Shown piece by piece: positions 48,338 through 56,433 of a DNA stretch of 64,000 nucleotides. The notes beneath the pieces are model-generated. The model worked only from the letters and a program-made list of their open reading frames with translations. It had not been told where the DNA came from and made no database searches. Source of the DNA: JAGWBJ01 sp034423015 (GTDB lineage Bacteria > Chloroflexota > Dehalococcoidia > Lucifugimonadales > JAGWBF01). A program made the position numbers and the translations under genes. The stretch lies in NCBI GenBank assembly GCA_034423015.1, contig DAOUJG010000045.1, forward strand, positions 1-64,000, read 5' to 3'. Within the stretch, counting starts at the first letter, position 1, and each line of letters begins with the position of its first letter.

Positions 48338-49345
48338 TTGCCCGAGCCCCAGGCAACTAGGATACCCCTCCTATCCATCGTAGGCCCCACGGCCGTCGGA
48401 AAGACCGACCTGGCCATCCGCCTTGCCCTGGAGCTGGACGGTGAGGTGGTCAACGCCGACAGCCGTCAGGTATACCGGCACATGGACATCGGCACGGCCA
48501 AGGCTACGGCTGAGCAGCGGGCCCTGGTCCCCCACCACCTGGTGAGCATCCTGGACCCCGACGAGTCCTTCGGCCTGGATAAGTTCATGTGCCTGTCCTC
48601 CCGGGCCATCGGCGACGTCCACCGGCGAGGCAAGCTGCCCATCCTGGTGGGGGGATCGGGCCAGTACGTCTGGTCCCTCCTGGAGGGCTGGCGGCCTCCC
48701 AGGGTGCCCCCCAACCACGCCCTGCGCAAGAGCTTGGAGGAGGAGGCCGGGCGACACGGCCCGCAGGCCCTGTTTCACCGCCTGCTGGAGGTGGACCCGC
48801 AGGCCCGAGACACCGTAGACGGCCGCAACCCCCGCCGGGTGATACGCGCCCTGGAGGTCTACGAGGCCACCGGCCTGCCCCCCTCCGGCCAGATCAGGCG
48901 CAAAGGACCGGCCCCATACGTGTCCCAAGTTGTCGGACTGACCATGGACCGCCGGACACTCTACGATAGGATAGACGCCCGCGTCGACTCCATGATGGAG
49001 CGCGGGCTGCTGGCCGAGACCAGGCGCCTCCTTTCCATGGGGTACACGCCCGACCTGCCCTCCATGTCCAGCGTGGGATACCGCGAGATGGTACTGCACC
49101 TGACCTCTGGCCTCCCCCTGTCCGACGCGGTCCAGCGCATCAAGTACGCGACCCACGGCCTTGCCAGGCGTCAGCTCACCTGGTTTCGCGCCGGGGACCA
49201 GCGGATATGCTGGACCGAGGCCGGGCCCAAGGTGGCGCAGAGGGTCCGTGGGCTGGCGGCGGAGCTGCGTGACAGCCATGGGGCCCCCACGCATCCCTAT
49301 GATAGAATAGCGTCACCCCGGGGCATCTCCCGGAGGGGAGCATGA
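48338..49345 (+). CDS. miaA: tRNA dimethylallyltransferase
   Basis: Isopentenylates A37 of tRNAs. The P-loop GPTAVGKTDLAIRLA (near 16-30), DSRQVYRHMDIGTAK, LVGGSGQYV and the DGRNPRRVIRALEVYEATG region are characteristic, as is the late SVGYREMVLHL. The C-terminus has about 25 extra residues past the last conserved helix. The start is TTG at 48338, nine bases after tpiA. dapF starts two bases after its stop. The arrangement miaA-dapF-dapL-hflX partly mirrors the miaA-hflX neighbourhood known from other bacteria. Confidence 0.94.
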   Translation: MPEPQATRIPLLSIVGPTAVGKTDLAIRLALELDGEVVNADSRQVYRHMDIGTAKATAEQRALVPHHLVSILDPDESFGLDKFMCLSSRAIGDVHRRGKLPILVGGSGQYVWSLLEGWRPPRVPPNHALRKSLEEEAGRHGPQALFHRLLEVDPQARDTVDGRNPRRVIRALEVYEATGLPPSGQIRRKGPAPYVSQVVGLTMDRRTLYDRIDARVDSMMERGLLAETRRLLSMGYTPDLPSMSSVGYREMVLHLTSGLPLSDAVQRIKYATHGLARRQLTWFRAGDQRICWTEAGPKVAQRVRGLAAELRDSHGAPTHPYDRIASPRGISRRGA

Positions 49346-49346
49346 G

Positions 49347-50213
49347 ATGAAGTTCACCAAGATGCAGGGAGCCGGGAACGACTACATCTTCATCGACGCG
49401 AGGGACGAGAGCCTGGTCCTCACCGATTGGGCGTCCCTCTCCCGGTCGATGAGCGACCGTCATTTCGGCGTCGGCGGGGACGGCATAATCCTGTTCCTCC
49501 CTTCCCACACGGCGGACCTGAAGATGCGTATGTTCAACGCCGACGGCTCCGAGGGAGAGATGTGCGGCAACGGCATCCGCTGCTTCGTCAAGCACGCGGT
49601 GGACAGGGGCATGGTCCCAGCCGGCTCATCCCCGGTCCGAGTCGAGACCCTCTCAGGCGTCAGGGACATCGAGCCCGTGCTGGAGGGCGACGCCGTCGTC
49701 AGGGCTCGGGTTGCCATGGGAGCGCCCCGCCTGGCCCCGGCAGAGGTGCCCGTGGAGCTCGCCGACGGGGCAGGGGAGAGGGTATCGGGGGCCGTCGTCA
49801 ACTACCCGCTGGAGATTGGGGAAGCCCACCTGAAGCTCAACTTCGTTTCCATGGGCAACCCCCATGCGGTGGCCTTCCTGGAAGAGCCCGTCGACCGTTT
49901 CCCCCTACACGTCCTGGGCCCGCAGGTGGAGCACCATCCCATGTTCCCCAATCGCGTCAACTTCGAGATCGTGAACCTTGCCGGGGACGGACGCATCACG
50001 GCCCGGGTATGGGAGCGCGGGTCGGGCGAGACCATGGCCTGCGGCACCGGCGCCTGCGCCATCGGGGTGGCCTCCCGGATCCTGGGGCACACGGGGGACG
50101 TGGTTGACATAACGCTCCCGGGCGGCACCCTCAACGTTAGCTGGGACGGCCGGGGGCAGGTGTACCTGGAGGGGGATGCGGTGGAGGTGTTCCGGGGAGA
50201 GTGGACTCAATAG
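49347..50213 (+). CDS. dapF: Diaminopimelate epimerase
   Basis: Converts LL- to meso-diaminopimelate using two cysteines. These are in SEGEMCGNGIRCFVKH (first cysteine near 73) and MACGTGACAIG (second near 232). The QGAGNDYIFIDARD start and the symmetric two-domain layout fit. At 288 residues it is standard. It starts at an ATG immediately after miaA. With the following dapL it forms the two final steps of the aminotransferase variant of lysine/peptidoglycan precursor synthesis. Confidence 0.95.
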   Translation: MKFTKMQGAGNDYIFIDARDESLVLTDWASLSRSMSDRHFGVGGDGIILFLPSHTADLKMRMFNADGSEGEMCGNGIRCFVKHAVDRGMVPAGSSPVRVETLSGVRDIEPVLEGDAVVRARVAMGAPRLAPAEVPVELADGAGERVSGAVVNYPLEIGEAHLKLNFVSMGNPHAVAFLEEPVDRFPLHVLGPQVEHHPMFPNRVNFEIVNLAGDGRITARVWERGSGETMACGTGACAIGVASRILGHTGDVVDITLPGGTLNVSWDGRGQVYLEGDAVEVFRGEWTQ

Positions 50214-50228
50214 GTGGAGCGAGATAGC

Positions 50229-51410
50229 ATGAGGTTCTCCAAGCGGCTGGACAAGCTGGCGCCCTACCCCTTCGTGGAGATATCCCGCATCCTGGCGGAG
50301 AAGCGGGCGGCAGGCGAGGACGTGGTCACATTCGGCATCGGCGACCCGGACATTCCGACCCCGTCCCACATCATCGACCGGCTGGTGGAGGCCTCCCACA
50401 AGCCCCCCAACCACCGCTATCCCGAGACCGACGGAATGCCGGAGATGCGGCGCGCCATCGCCGACTGGTACGAGAAGCGCTTCTCCGTCAAGCTGGACCC
50501 GGACACCGAGGTCCTGCCCCTGATCGGCGCCAAGGAGGGCATCGGCCACGCCGCCTTCTGCTTCCTGGACCCGGGCGACGTGGCGCTGGTCCCCGACCCC
50601 GCCTATCCCGTCTATGCCGTGGGCACCATGTTCGCCGGCGGAGAGAGCTACCGGATGCCCCTCCTCGAGGAGAACGGGTGGCTTCCGGACCTGGATGCCA
50701 TACCCGAGGACGTGGCCCAGGACGCCAGGGTCATGTGGCTCAACTACCCCAACAACCCCACCGCCGGCGTGGCCGACAAGGACTACTACCGCCGGGTCGT
50801 CGGGTTCGCCCGGAAGCACGGGATCGCGGTGATGCACGACGCGGCCTACAGCGAGGTGGTCTACGACGGGTACGTCGCCCCCAGCTTCCTGGAGGTCGAG
50901 GGCTCAATGGAGGTGGGTCTGGAGTTCCACTCCCTGTCCAAGTGCTTCAACATGACTGGATGGCGCATCGCCATGGCCGTGGGCAACGCCGACATGATCA
51001 AGGCCCTGTTCCAGATCAAGTCCAACCTGGACTCGGGCATTCCCCAGGCCATCCAGGAGATGGCCATGGAGGCCCTGTCCGGGTCCCAGGAGCCGATAGC
51101 CGAGAACAACCGGATATACCAGAGGCGCCGGGACAAGCTCGTGGGCGTGCTCAAAGACCTCGGCCTCCGCGTGACCCCGCCCCAGGCCTGCCTGTACGTG
51201 TGGGCCCGGGTGCCCGAGGGCTACACCTCCGCAGAGTTCGCCGGACGCCTCCTGGAGGACAGGGCCATCGTCGTAACCCCAGGCTCCAGCTATGGCGAAT
51301 ACGGCGAGGGATACATCCGGTTTTCCCTGACCACCCCCGACGAGCGGGTCGACACGGGCGTGGAGCGCTTGGCGTCGTGGAATATACCACCTCCCGCCCA
51401 GGGAGCCTAG
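50229..51410 (+). CDS. dapL: LL-diaminopimelate aminotransferase
   Basis: PLP aminotransferase making LL-diaminopimelate directly from tetrahydrodipicolinate. Motifs: FGIGDPDIPTPSHI near 41-54, AKEGIGHAAF, PNNPTAGV, DAAYSEVVYDG and the PLP-lysine motif HSLSKCFNMTGWRI near 232-245. The 393-residue protein matches the DapL2/bacterial group rather than the plant-type group. Start choice: the ATG at 50229 follows GGTGGAG; GTG at 50214 adjoins the dapF stop and would add five residues. Pairing with dapF supports the DapL assignment over a general aspartate aminotransferase. Confidence 0.9.
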   Translation: MRFSKRLDKLAPYPFVEISRILAEKRAAGEDVVTFGIGDPDIPTPSHIIDRLVEASHKPPNHRYPETDGMPEMRRAIADWYEKRFSVKLDPDTEVLPLIGAKEGIGHAAFCFLDPGDVALVPDPAYPVYAVGTMFAGGESYRMPLLEENGWLPDLDAIPEDVAQDARVMWLNYPNNPTAGVADKDYYRRVVGFARKHGIAVMHDAAYSEVVYDGYVAPSFLEVEGSMEVGLEFHSLSKCFNMTGWRIAMAVGNADMIKALFQIKSNLDSGIPQAIQEMAMEALSGSQEPIAENNRIYQRRRDKLVGVLKDLGLRVTPPQACLYVWARVPEGYTSAEFAGRLLEDRAIVVTPGSSYGEYGEGYIRFSLTTPDERVDTGVERLASWNIPPPAQGA

Positions 51411-51414
51411 CGGC

Positions 51415-52584
51415 ATAGCCAGGAAGCCCAAATCCACAGGCCCCGAAACCGAGCGCGCCGTCCTGGTGGGCGTCGCATCGAGGGCTCGGAACGCACTGTG
51501 GAGCCTGGACGAGTCCCTCCAGGAGCTGGCCATGCTGACCCAGACCGCCGGCGCAGAGGTGGCCGGCGTCATAGGCCAGCGGCTGGACAAGGGCAGCCGC
51601 ACCTACGTGGGCCCCGGCAAGCTGGAAGAGGTGGAGGAGCTCCGCGCCCGGGAGCAGGCCACGGTGGTGATCTGCGACGACGAGCTCACCCCCAACCAGC
51701 AGCGCAACCTGGAGACCCGGCTGCAGGTCAAGATAATCGACCGTACGGCCCTGATTCTGGACATCTTCTCCCGCCATGCCAGGACCCGCGAGGGCCAGCT
51801 GCAGGTGGAGCTGGCCCAGCACCGGTACATTTTTCCCCGCCTGGCCGGACAGTGGTCCCACCTGGAGCGGCTGGGCGGCGGCATCGGCACCCGGGGCCCC
51901 GGCGAGAGCCAGCTGGAGACGGACCGCCGCCTGATACGCAACAGGATCCAGCGGCTGGAGCGGGAGCTGGACCTGGTTCGCCGCCGCCGGTCCTCCTACA
52001 TGGCCCGGCGCAAGCAGGCCCGGCTGCCGGTGGTGTCCCTGGTGGGGTACACCAACGCCGGGAAGAGCACCTTGTTCAACGCTCTGAGCAAGGCCGGGGT
52101 GACCGTACAGGACCAGCTGTTCTCCACCCTGGACCCCGTGACCCGGCGCATCTGGCTGCCCAAGGGGGGCCAGGCCCTCATCACCGATACGGTGGGGTTC
52201 ATCCACAAGATGCCCCCGGCGGTATCGGTGGCCTTCCGCGCGACCCTGGAGGAGCTGCAGGAAGCGGACCTGCTGCTGCACGTGGTGGACATAACCCACC
52301 CCAAGGCCCCCGAGCAGTCCCAGGTCGTCGACGAGGTCCTGGATGAGATGGGCCTGGGAGACACGACCCGGCTGCTGGTGGTCAACAAGATGGACCTTAT
52401 GACCTCGCCCCCCCGGGACGGCCTTCACCCCGAAGGCGCGGTCGACGGGTCGCTCCCGCGGGAGGCGACGGTGCTGGTGTCGGCGGCGATGGGCTGGAAC
52501 CTGGACGCGCTGCTGGAGGAGATCGAGACCCGGCTGGGCGCCATGGGGTTGATCCAGGCAACCGTTGGCACCCCGTCGGACTGA
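51415..52584 (+). CDS. hflX: GTPase HflX
   Basis: Ribosome-associated GTPase. The N-terminal HflX domain (YVGPGKLEEVEELRA, then LTPNQQRNLE) is followed by a coiled-coil and the GTPase domain with GYTNAGKST (G1), DTVGFIHKMP (G3) and NKMDL (G4). The GGGIGTRGPGESQLE linker is typical. The first ATG/GTG/TTG in frame is the GTG at 51466, but the conserved ERAVLVGV begins 4 codons earlier. The frame continues in register to an ATA at 51415, eight bases after GGGAG, giving IARKPKSTGPETERAVLVGV. I therefore place the start at this rare codon, tentatively. Length 389. Confidence 0.9.
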   Translation: MARKPKSTGPETERAVLVGVASRARNALWSLDESLQELAMLTQTAGAEVAGVIGQRLDKGSRTYVGPGKLEEVEELRAREQATVVICDDELTPNQQRNLETRLQVKIIDRTALILDIFSRHARTREGQLQVELAQHRYIFPRLAGQWSHLERLGGGIGTRGPGESQLETDRRLIRNRIQRLERELDLVRRRRSSYMARRKQARLPVVSLVGYTNAGKSTLFNALSKAGVTVQDQLFSTLDPVTRRIWLPKGGQALITDTVGFIHKMPPAVSVAFRATLEELQEADLLLHVVDITHPKAPEQSQVVDEVLDEMGLGDTTRLLVVNKMDLMTSPPRDGLHPEGAVDGSLPREATVLVSAAMGWNLDALLEEIETRLGAMGLIQATVGTPSD

Positions 52585-52681
52585 GGGCGGCCCCTAGCCG
52601 GTTTTACTAGTTGGTTCGCACAACATACGTTATGTGAATACCAGCCCTGGGGCCCGTTGACATAACGTTGCGACCCGGTTT

Positions 52682-53854
52682 TTACTCCGCCCGGCCGAAA
52701 AGCGAGACGGAGGCGGTGAACGACCCCGGCCGGCCGCCCAGGTTGTGGGTGAGCCCCAGGTCGGCCTTCTGGAGCTGCCGCTGGCCCGCCTGGCCCTGGA
52801 GCTGCTTGTACACCTCGTAGATCATCCGGATGCCGCTGGCCCCGATGGGGTGCCCGAAGCACTTGAGCCCGCCGTCGGTGTTTATCGGCAGGTCCCCCTC
52901 CAGGGTGAAGGCGCCAGCCTCTACGTCGTCCCTGCCCCTGCCTCTGGCGCTGAAGCCCAGGTCCTCGGCTATTATCAGCTCGGTGATGGTGAAGCAATCG
53001 TGGACGATGGCCAGGTCGACCTCCTCCCGGGGGGAGGTCACCTCCGCCTCCTGGTACGCGGCCTGGGCCGCTCTCACGTTCTCCGGGAAGTGCACGAAGT
53101 CCCAGTCGTCCCGGAGCATCCCGAAGGAGCCCACCGCCAGGCCCAGGCCCTTCACCAGCACGTAGTCCCGCCGGAAGCTCTTGGCGATCTCGGGGGTCGT
53201 GATGATGGCCGCCGCGGCCCCGTCGCTGACCCCGCAGCAGTCGTACAGCCCCAGGGGCCAGGCGATCATGGGGGCCCTCATTATCTGCTCCACGCTCACT
53301 TCACGCTGGAAGTGGGCCTTGGGGTTCAGGGTCCCGTTGTGGTGGTTCTTGGAGGCGATCTGGGCCAGCACCCGCTTGCCCTCTTCGTATGGGATGCCGT
53401 AGTGGTGGAAGTACCGGGTGGCCGCCATGGCGAACTGGGACGGCGGAGGAGTCGGCGGCTCCACGCCGCTGGTGACCCCCTCGCCGACGGCCAGGCCCGA
53501 GAAGCCCGAGTCCTTCAGCTTCTCTACGCCCAGGGCCAGGACGATGTCGTAGACACCCGCCGCCACCGCATAGCTGGCGTTCCTGAAGGCGTCGGTGGCC
53601 GTGGCGCAGGCGTTCTCCACCCGCGTTATGGGGACGTAGTCCAGCTTCAGTGCCTGGGCCAGGGGTTGCCCCGTTCGGAAGGTCTGCACCGTGCCCAGCC
53701 AGGCGGCCTGCACGTCCTTGGGGTCGATTCCGGCGTCCTCGTAGGCCTCGTAAGCCGCCTCGACCATCAGGTCTGCCGGGCCCGACTCCCAACGCTCTCC
53801 GAACTTGGTGCACCCCATCCCTATGATCGCCACCCGGTCCTTGATTCCCTGCAT
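52682..53854 (-). CDS. Thiolase family protein (acetyl-CoA acetyltransferase-like)
   Basis: Condensing or cleaving thiolase of the SCP2/archaeal type, 390 residues. The nucleophilic cysteine is C83 in VENACATATDAF. The GHPIGASG motif near 338 carries the second catalytic histidine. A further cysteine/histidine pair is expected in VHDCFTITEL. It lacks the usual C-terminal GGGMG cysteine site of classical thiolases, as is normal for this subgroup. The neighbouring upstream gene (34 bases away) is an HMG-CoA synthase-like/DUF35 fusion. Thiolase, HMG-CoA synthase and DUF35 form the known archaeal complex that starts the mevalonate pathway, so these two proteins probably interact. Confidence 0.88.
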   Translation of the reverse strand: MQGIKDRVAIIGMGCTKFGERWESGPADLMVEAAYEAYEDAGIDPKDVQAAWLGTVQTFRTGQPLAQALKLDYVPITRVENACATATDAFRNASYAVAAGVYDIVLALGVEKLKDSGFSGLAVGEGVTSGVEPPTPPPSQFAMAATRYFHHYGIPYEEGKRVLAQIASKNHHNGTLNPKAHFQREVSVEQIMRAPMIAWPLGLYDCCGVSDGAAAAIITTPEIAKSFRRDYVLVKGLGLAVGSFGMLRDDWDFVHFPENVRAAQAAYQEAEVTSPREEVDLAIVHDCFTITELIIAEDLGFSARGRGRDDVEAGAFTLEGDLPINTDGGLKCFGHPIGASGIRMIYEVYKQLQGQAGQRQLQKADLGLTHNLGGRPGSFTASVSLFGRAE

Positions 53855-53888
53855 GGCCCCTCCTGTTATGTCAAGGCAGTGTTTGCCG

Positions 53889-55289
53889 TTACCCTCGTAC
53901 CGGTACCGATTTCCAGTAGTAGTTGTGTATGCCGCCGACCACCCGCAGCTTGCGGAAGCTCATCTCCACCGGCATCCCCACCTGCACCTCGTCCAGCTCA
54001 CGGTCGGTCATCATGCAGAGCATCCGGCCGCCGCCCTCGAAGTTCACCACGGTGATGACCAGCGGCGTGTCCGTGGTGCCGGCCAGGTAGTCCATGGAGT
54101 AGGTGAAGACCGTGCCCTTCTTGTCCGACAGGCGGACCGGCTCGGAATCGTCCCTGGCCAGGCACTCGGCGCACACCCTCTGGGGAGGGTACTGGGTGAA
54201 CCCGCACCGGTTGCACCTGGCCCCGTAGAGGCGCAGGTTCTGCTCCGTCTCCCTCCACAGGGCCGTAACCGAGGGTACCGCGGGGGGCGGCCTCCTGGCC
54301 GCGTCCGAGGCCCAGACCTCCCGCCAACGGGCGTAGGTCTCGTAGCTGGGAACGACCGCCTTGGACTCCACCTGGGCCTGGACTCCCCGGCCCCCGTTGG
54401 AGGCTGCCGCGGAGGTCACGCGGAAGGCGAAGGCGTCGCTGCCGTCCCCGTAGCTGGCCGTAAGGACCAGGTCCCCTTCCTTGGCCTCCTCCAGGGCCCC
54501 TATAAGCAGCATCAGCGGGTGGGCCGCGCCCGTGTTGCCCACCTTACCGAACAGCGGGTCCTGGAGCTGCTCCGGGGCGAACCCCATGCGACGGCCCAGT
54601 TGCGAGTAGCGCCGGGCGTCGGGGGAGTGGAAGCCGACCTTGGAGAAGTCCCTGGGGGTGAGGCCCTGCTTGGCCATGAACTCGCCCACGGACTCGGGCA
54701 GGATGCGCTCCAGGCCCTCCTCGTTCATGAACCGGTCCTCCCAGGACCGGACGAAGGGGTCTCCCTGGGAGCGCCACACGTCCAGCATGTTCTCGGTGAT
54801 GGAGTGGGTCCCCTCTACGGTAGCGGCGGTACCGTCGTTGGAGAGCAGCAGTGCCGCGGCCCCATCGCCCAGGTTGCGCTCGACGTCGCTTCTCGGCGCG
54901 CCCAGGCGCGTGTCCGACGCCACCACCAGCACCTGGCGGGCGGAGCCTGCTCCGATGGAGTCCATGGCCATCTTCAGGGCTGTGGTGCCGCACTTCAGCA
55001 CGCCGGTAACGTCGGCGGCGAAGATGTCCCGGCGCAGGTCCAGGGCGGTGGCGACTATCGAAGCGCACTGCTTCTCCGAGTACGGCGGCGTCGTGCTGGC
55101 GAAGAGCACTCCGTCGACGCTGCTCCGGTCCACGCCGCGCAGGCAGTTCAGGCCCGCCGCCACGGCCATGGTCACGCTGTCTTCGTCGAAGTTGGCGACG
55201 GCCTTCTCGCCCGGCGACGACCAGCCCGCCGTCTCCTTGCCGAGACGGTACCGCGGTATGTACGAGCCGAAGGTCCTGATTCCCGTCAT
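53889..55289 (-). CDS. HMG-CoA synthase-like ketosynthase fused to DUF35 OB-fold
   Basis: A 466-residue fusion. Residues about 1-320 are a thiolase-fold HMG-CoA synthase/KAS III-like domain with its nucleophile C100 in LKCGTTALKMA, a conserved region AGNTGAAHPLMLL-like (KVGNTGAAHP near 262), and YGDGSDAFAF. Residues about 345-466 are a DUF35 domain: a zinc ribbon (C359, C362, C373, C376) followed by an OB-fold. In archaea the DUF35 protein is separate and bridges thiolase to HMG-CoA synthase by holding CoA. Here it is joined to the synthase and the thiolase gene is adjacent. The physiological substrate need not be acetoacetyl-CoA; side-chain or steroid-type acyl-CoAs are possible. Confidence 0.88.
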   Translation of the reverse strand: MTGIRTFGSYIPRYRLGKETAGWSSPGEKAVANFDEDSVTMAVAAGLNCLRGVDRSSVDGVLFASTTPPYSEKQCASIVATALDLRRDIFAADVTGVLKCGTTALKMAMDSIGAGSARQVLVVASDTRLGAPRSDVERNLGDGAAALLLSNDGTAATVEGTHSITENMLDVWRSQGDPFVRSWEDRFMNEEGLERILPESVGEFMAKQGLTPRDFSKVGFHSPDARRYSQLGRRMGFAPEQLQDPLFGKVGNTGAAHPLMLLIGALEEAKEGDLVLTASYGDGSDAFAFRVTSAAASNGGRGVQAQVESKAVVPSYETYARWREVWASDAARRPPPAVPSVTALWRETEQNLRLYGARCNRCGFTQYPPQRVCAECLARDDSEPVRLSDKKGTVFTYSMDYLAGTTDTPLVITVVNFEGGGRMLCMMTDRELDEVQVGMPVEMSFRKLRVVGGIHNYYWKSVPVRG

Positions 55290-55322
55290 TGCCTCTCCCG
55301 CCGCCTGCTTCAGGCTAGGGCT

Positions 55323-55351
55323 ATGCTAGCAGCCGCCCTTGGGAGTGTCAA
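55323..55351 (-). promoter_or_regulatory. Sigma70-type promoter of the HMGCS-DUF35/thiolase pair
   Basis: Minus strand: a perfect TTGACA (55346-55351), a 17-base spacer, and TAGCAT (55323-55328), about 34 bases upstream of the start codon at 55289. Confidence 0.82.
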
Positions 55352-55404
55352 TCGACGGGCCGCGACAGGCCGCCCGAAGGCCGGTACCCCGAGGCGCCCG
55401 GCCG

Positions 55405-55413
55405 TGCTAGACT
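55405..55413 (+). promoter_or_regulatory. Extended -10 promoter of the cyclase gene
   Basis: TGCTAGACT: TGn followed by TAGACT, about 45 bases upstream of the ATG at 55459. No good -35 is visible. It is divergent from the promoter at 55323-55351. Confidence 0.55.
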
Positions 55414-55458
55414 ACCCCGCGACGGCATCATCCAACGCGGCCCGACGGGGAGGTGGTT

Positions 55459-56388
55459 ATGTCAACCAGGCGAATACCATCGGAGGAAGAGGTGCTGGGA
55501 TACATGACGTCCCTAAGCAACTGGGGGCGTTGGGGGCCCGACGACCAGCTCGGCACCCTGAACCTTATCACGGCGGAGAAGCGGGCCCAGGCGGCATCCC
55601 TGGTCCGCGAGGGCATAAGCGTTACATGCTCCAGGCTGATAGTCCCGGAGATGGCCCCCGACGTGACCAGCATACCGCCCCTGCACTACATGGTGAACAC
55701 GGGAGAGACGCCCGAGGGCACCAGAGAGAGCGCCTCGGACTTCATGGGCCTCTCCTTCCACGGCCTCACCGTGACCCACCTGGACAGCCTCTGCCACCAG
55801 TTCTGGGACGGCAAGATGTACAACGGCCGGCCCGCGTCCCTGATAAACGTCCGGGACAGGGCGACGGTGTGCGCGGTGGACAACGCCCAGAACGGCATCG
55901 TCACCCGCGGCGTGATGCTCGACATCACCAGGGTACGGGGCGTGGAGTGGCTGGAGGCCGGCGAGGGCGTGTTCCCCGAGGACCTGGAGGCGGCCGAGGA
56001 GGCCCAGGGAGTGCGCGTGGAGGAGGGGGACGCGCTGCTCCTGAGGCTTGGATGGTACAGGAGACGGCTGAAGATGGGTCCACCCCCGGCGCCCGACCGC
56101 CCCGGCCTGCACGTCGCAAGCATGCCCTGGATGCACGAGAGGGGGGTCTCAATCCTCGCGGCGGACGCCTCGGAGGACGTGGTCCCCAGCGTATACCCGG
56201 GGAACCGGCAGCCCGTCCACAAGGTGGGTCAGGTGGCCATGGGGCTGTGGCTGATAGACGCGGGCAACTTCGAGGAGCTGAACGAGGTCTGCACCCGCCT
56301 GGGGCGCTGGGAGTTCATGTTCTCGGTGGCGCCCCTGCGGTTCAAGAACGCCACCGGCTCTCCGGTCAACCCCCTGGCCCTCTTCTGA
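55459..56388 (+). CDS. Cyclase family protein (kynurenine formamidase-like fold)
   Basis: Metal-dependent hydrolase of the cyclase/KynB-like family, 309 residues. The signature metal motif HxxxDxxxH appears as THLDSLCHQFWDGKMYN near 109-125. The upstream helix WGPDDQLGTLNLIT and the downstream VTRGVMLDIT strand also fit. Members hydrolyse N-formylkynurenine, polyketide or isatin-type ring amides; the substrate here is unknown. The ATG at 55459 is preferred because GGGGAGG lies six bases upstream; a GTG at 55453 is also in frame. It converges on the NHL gene across a short repeat-containing gap. Confidence 0.87.
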   Translation: MSTRRIPSEEEVLGYMTSLSNWGRWGPDDQLGTLNLITAEKRAQAASLVREGISVTCSRLIVPEMAPDVTSIPPLHYMVNTGETPEGTRESASDFMGLSFHGLTVTHLDSLCHQFWDGKMYNGRPASLINVRDRATVCAVDNAQNGIVTRGVMLDITRVRGVEWLEAGEGVFPEDLEAAEEAQGVRVEEGDALLLRLGWYRRRLKMGPPPAPDRPGLHVASMPWMHERGVSILAADASEDVVPSVYPGNRQPVHKVGQVAMGLWLIDAGNFEELNEVCTRLGRWEFMFSVAPLRFKNATGSPVNPLALF

Positions 56389-56394
56389 GCCGCC

Positions 56395-56422
56395 GGCCCC
56401 TTTCCGCCCGCTGGCCCCTTTC
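56395..56422. repeat. Short duplicated motif between convergent genes
   Basis: GGCCCCTTTC occurs at 56395-56404 and 56413-56422 (18-base period), with a similar sequence (TGGCCCTCTTCTGAG) ending the upstream gene. It lies in the 45-base gap between the cyclase and NHL stops. Confidence 0.6.
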
Positions 56423-56433
56423 TGGAGGGCCCC

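Noticed and set aside
52620..52680. TTGACATAACG-like sequence as a promoter or repeat
   Set aside because: Similar strings at 50103 and 61070 encode V/L-D-I-T in conserved proteins; recurrence is a codon coincidence, and no -10 follows at 52657.
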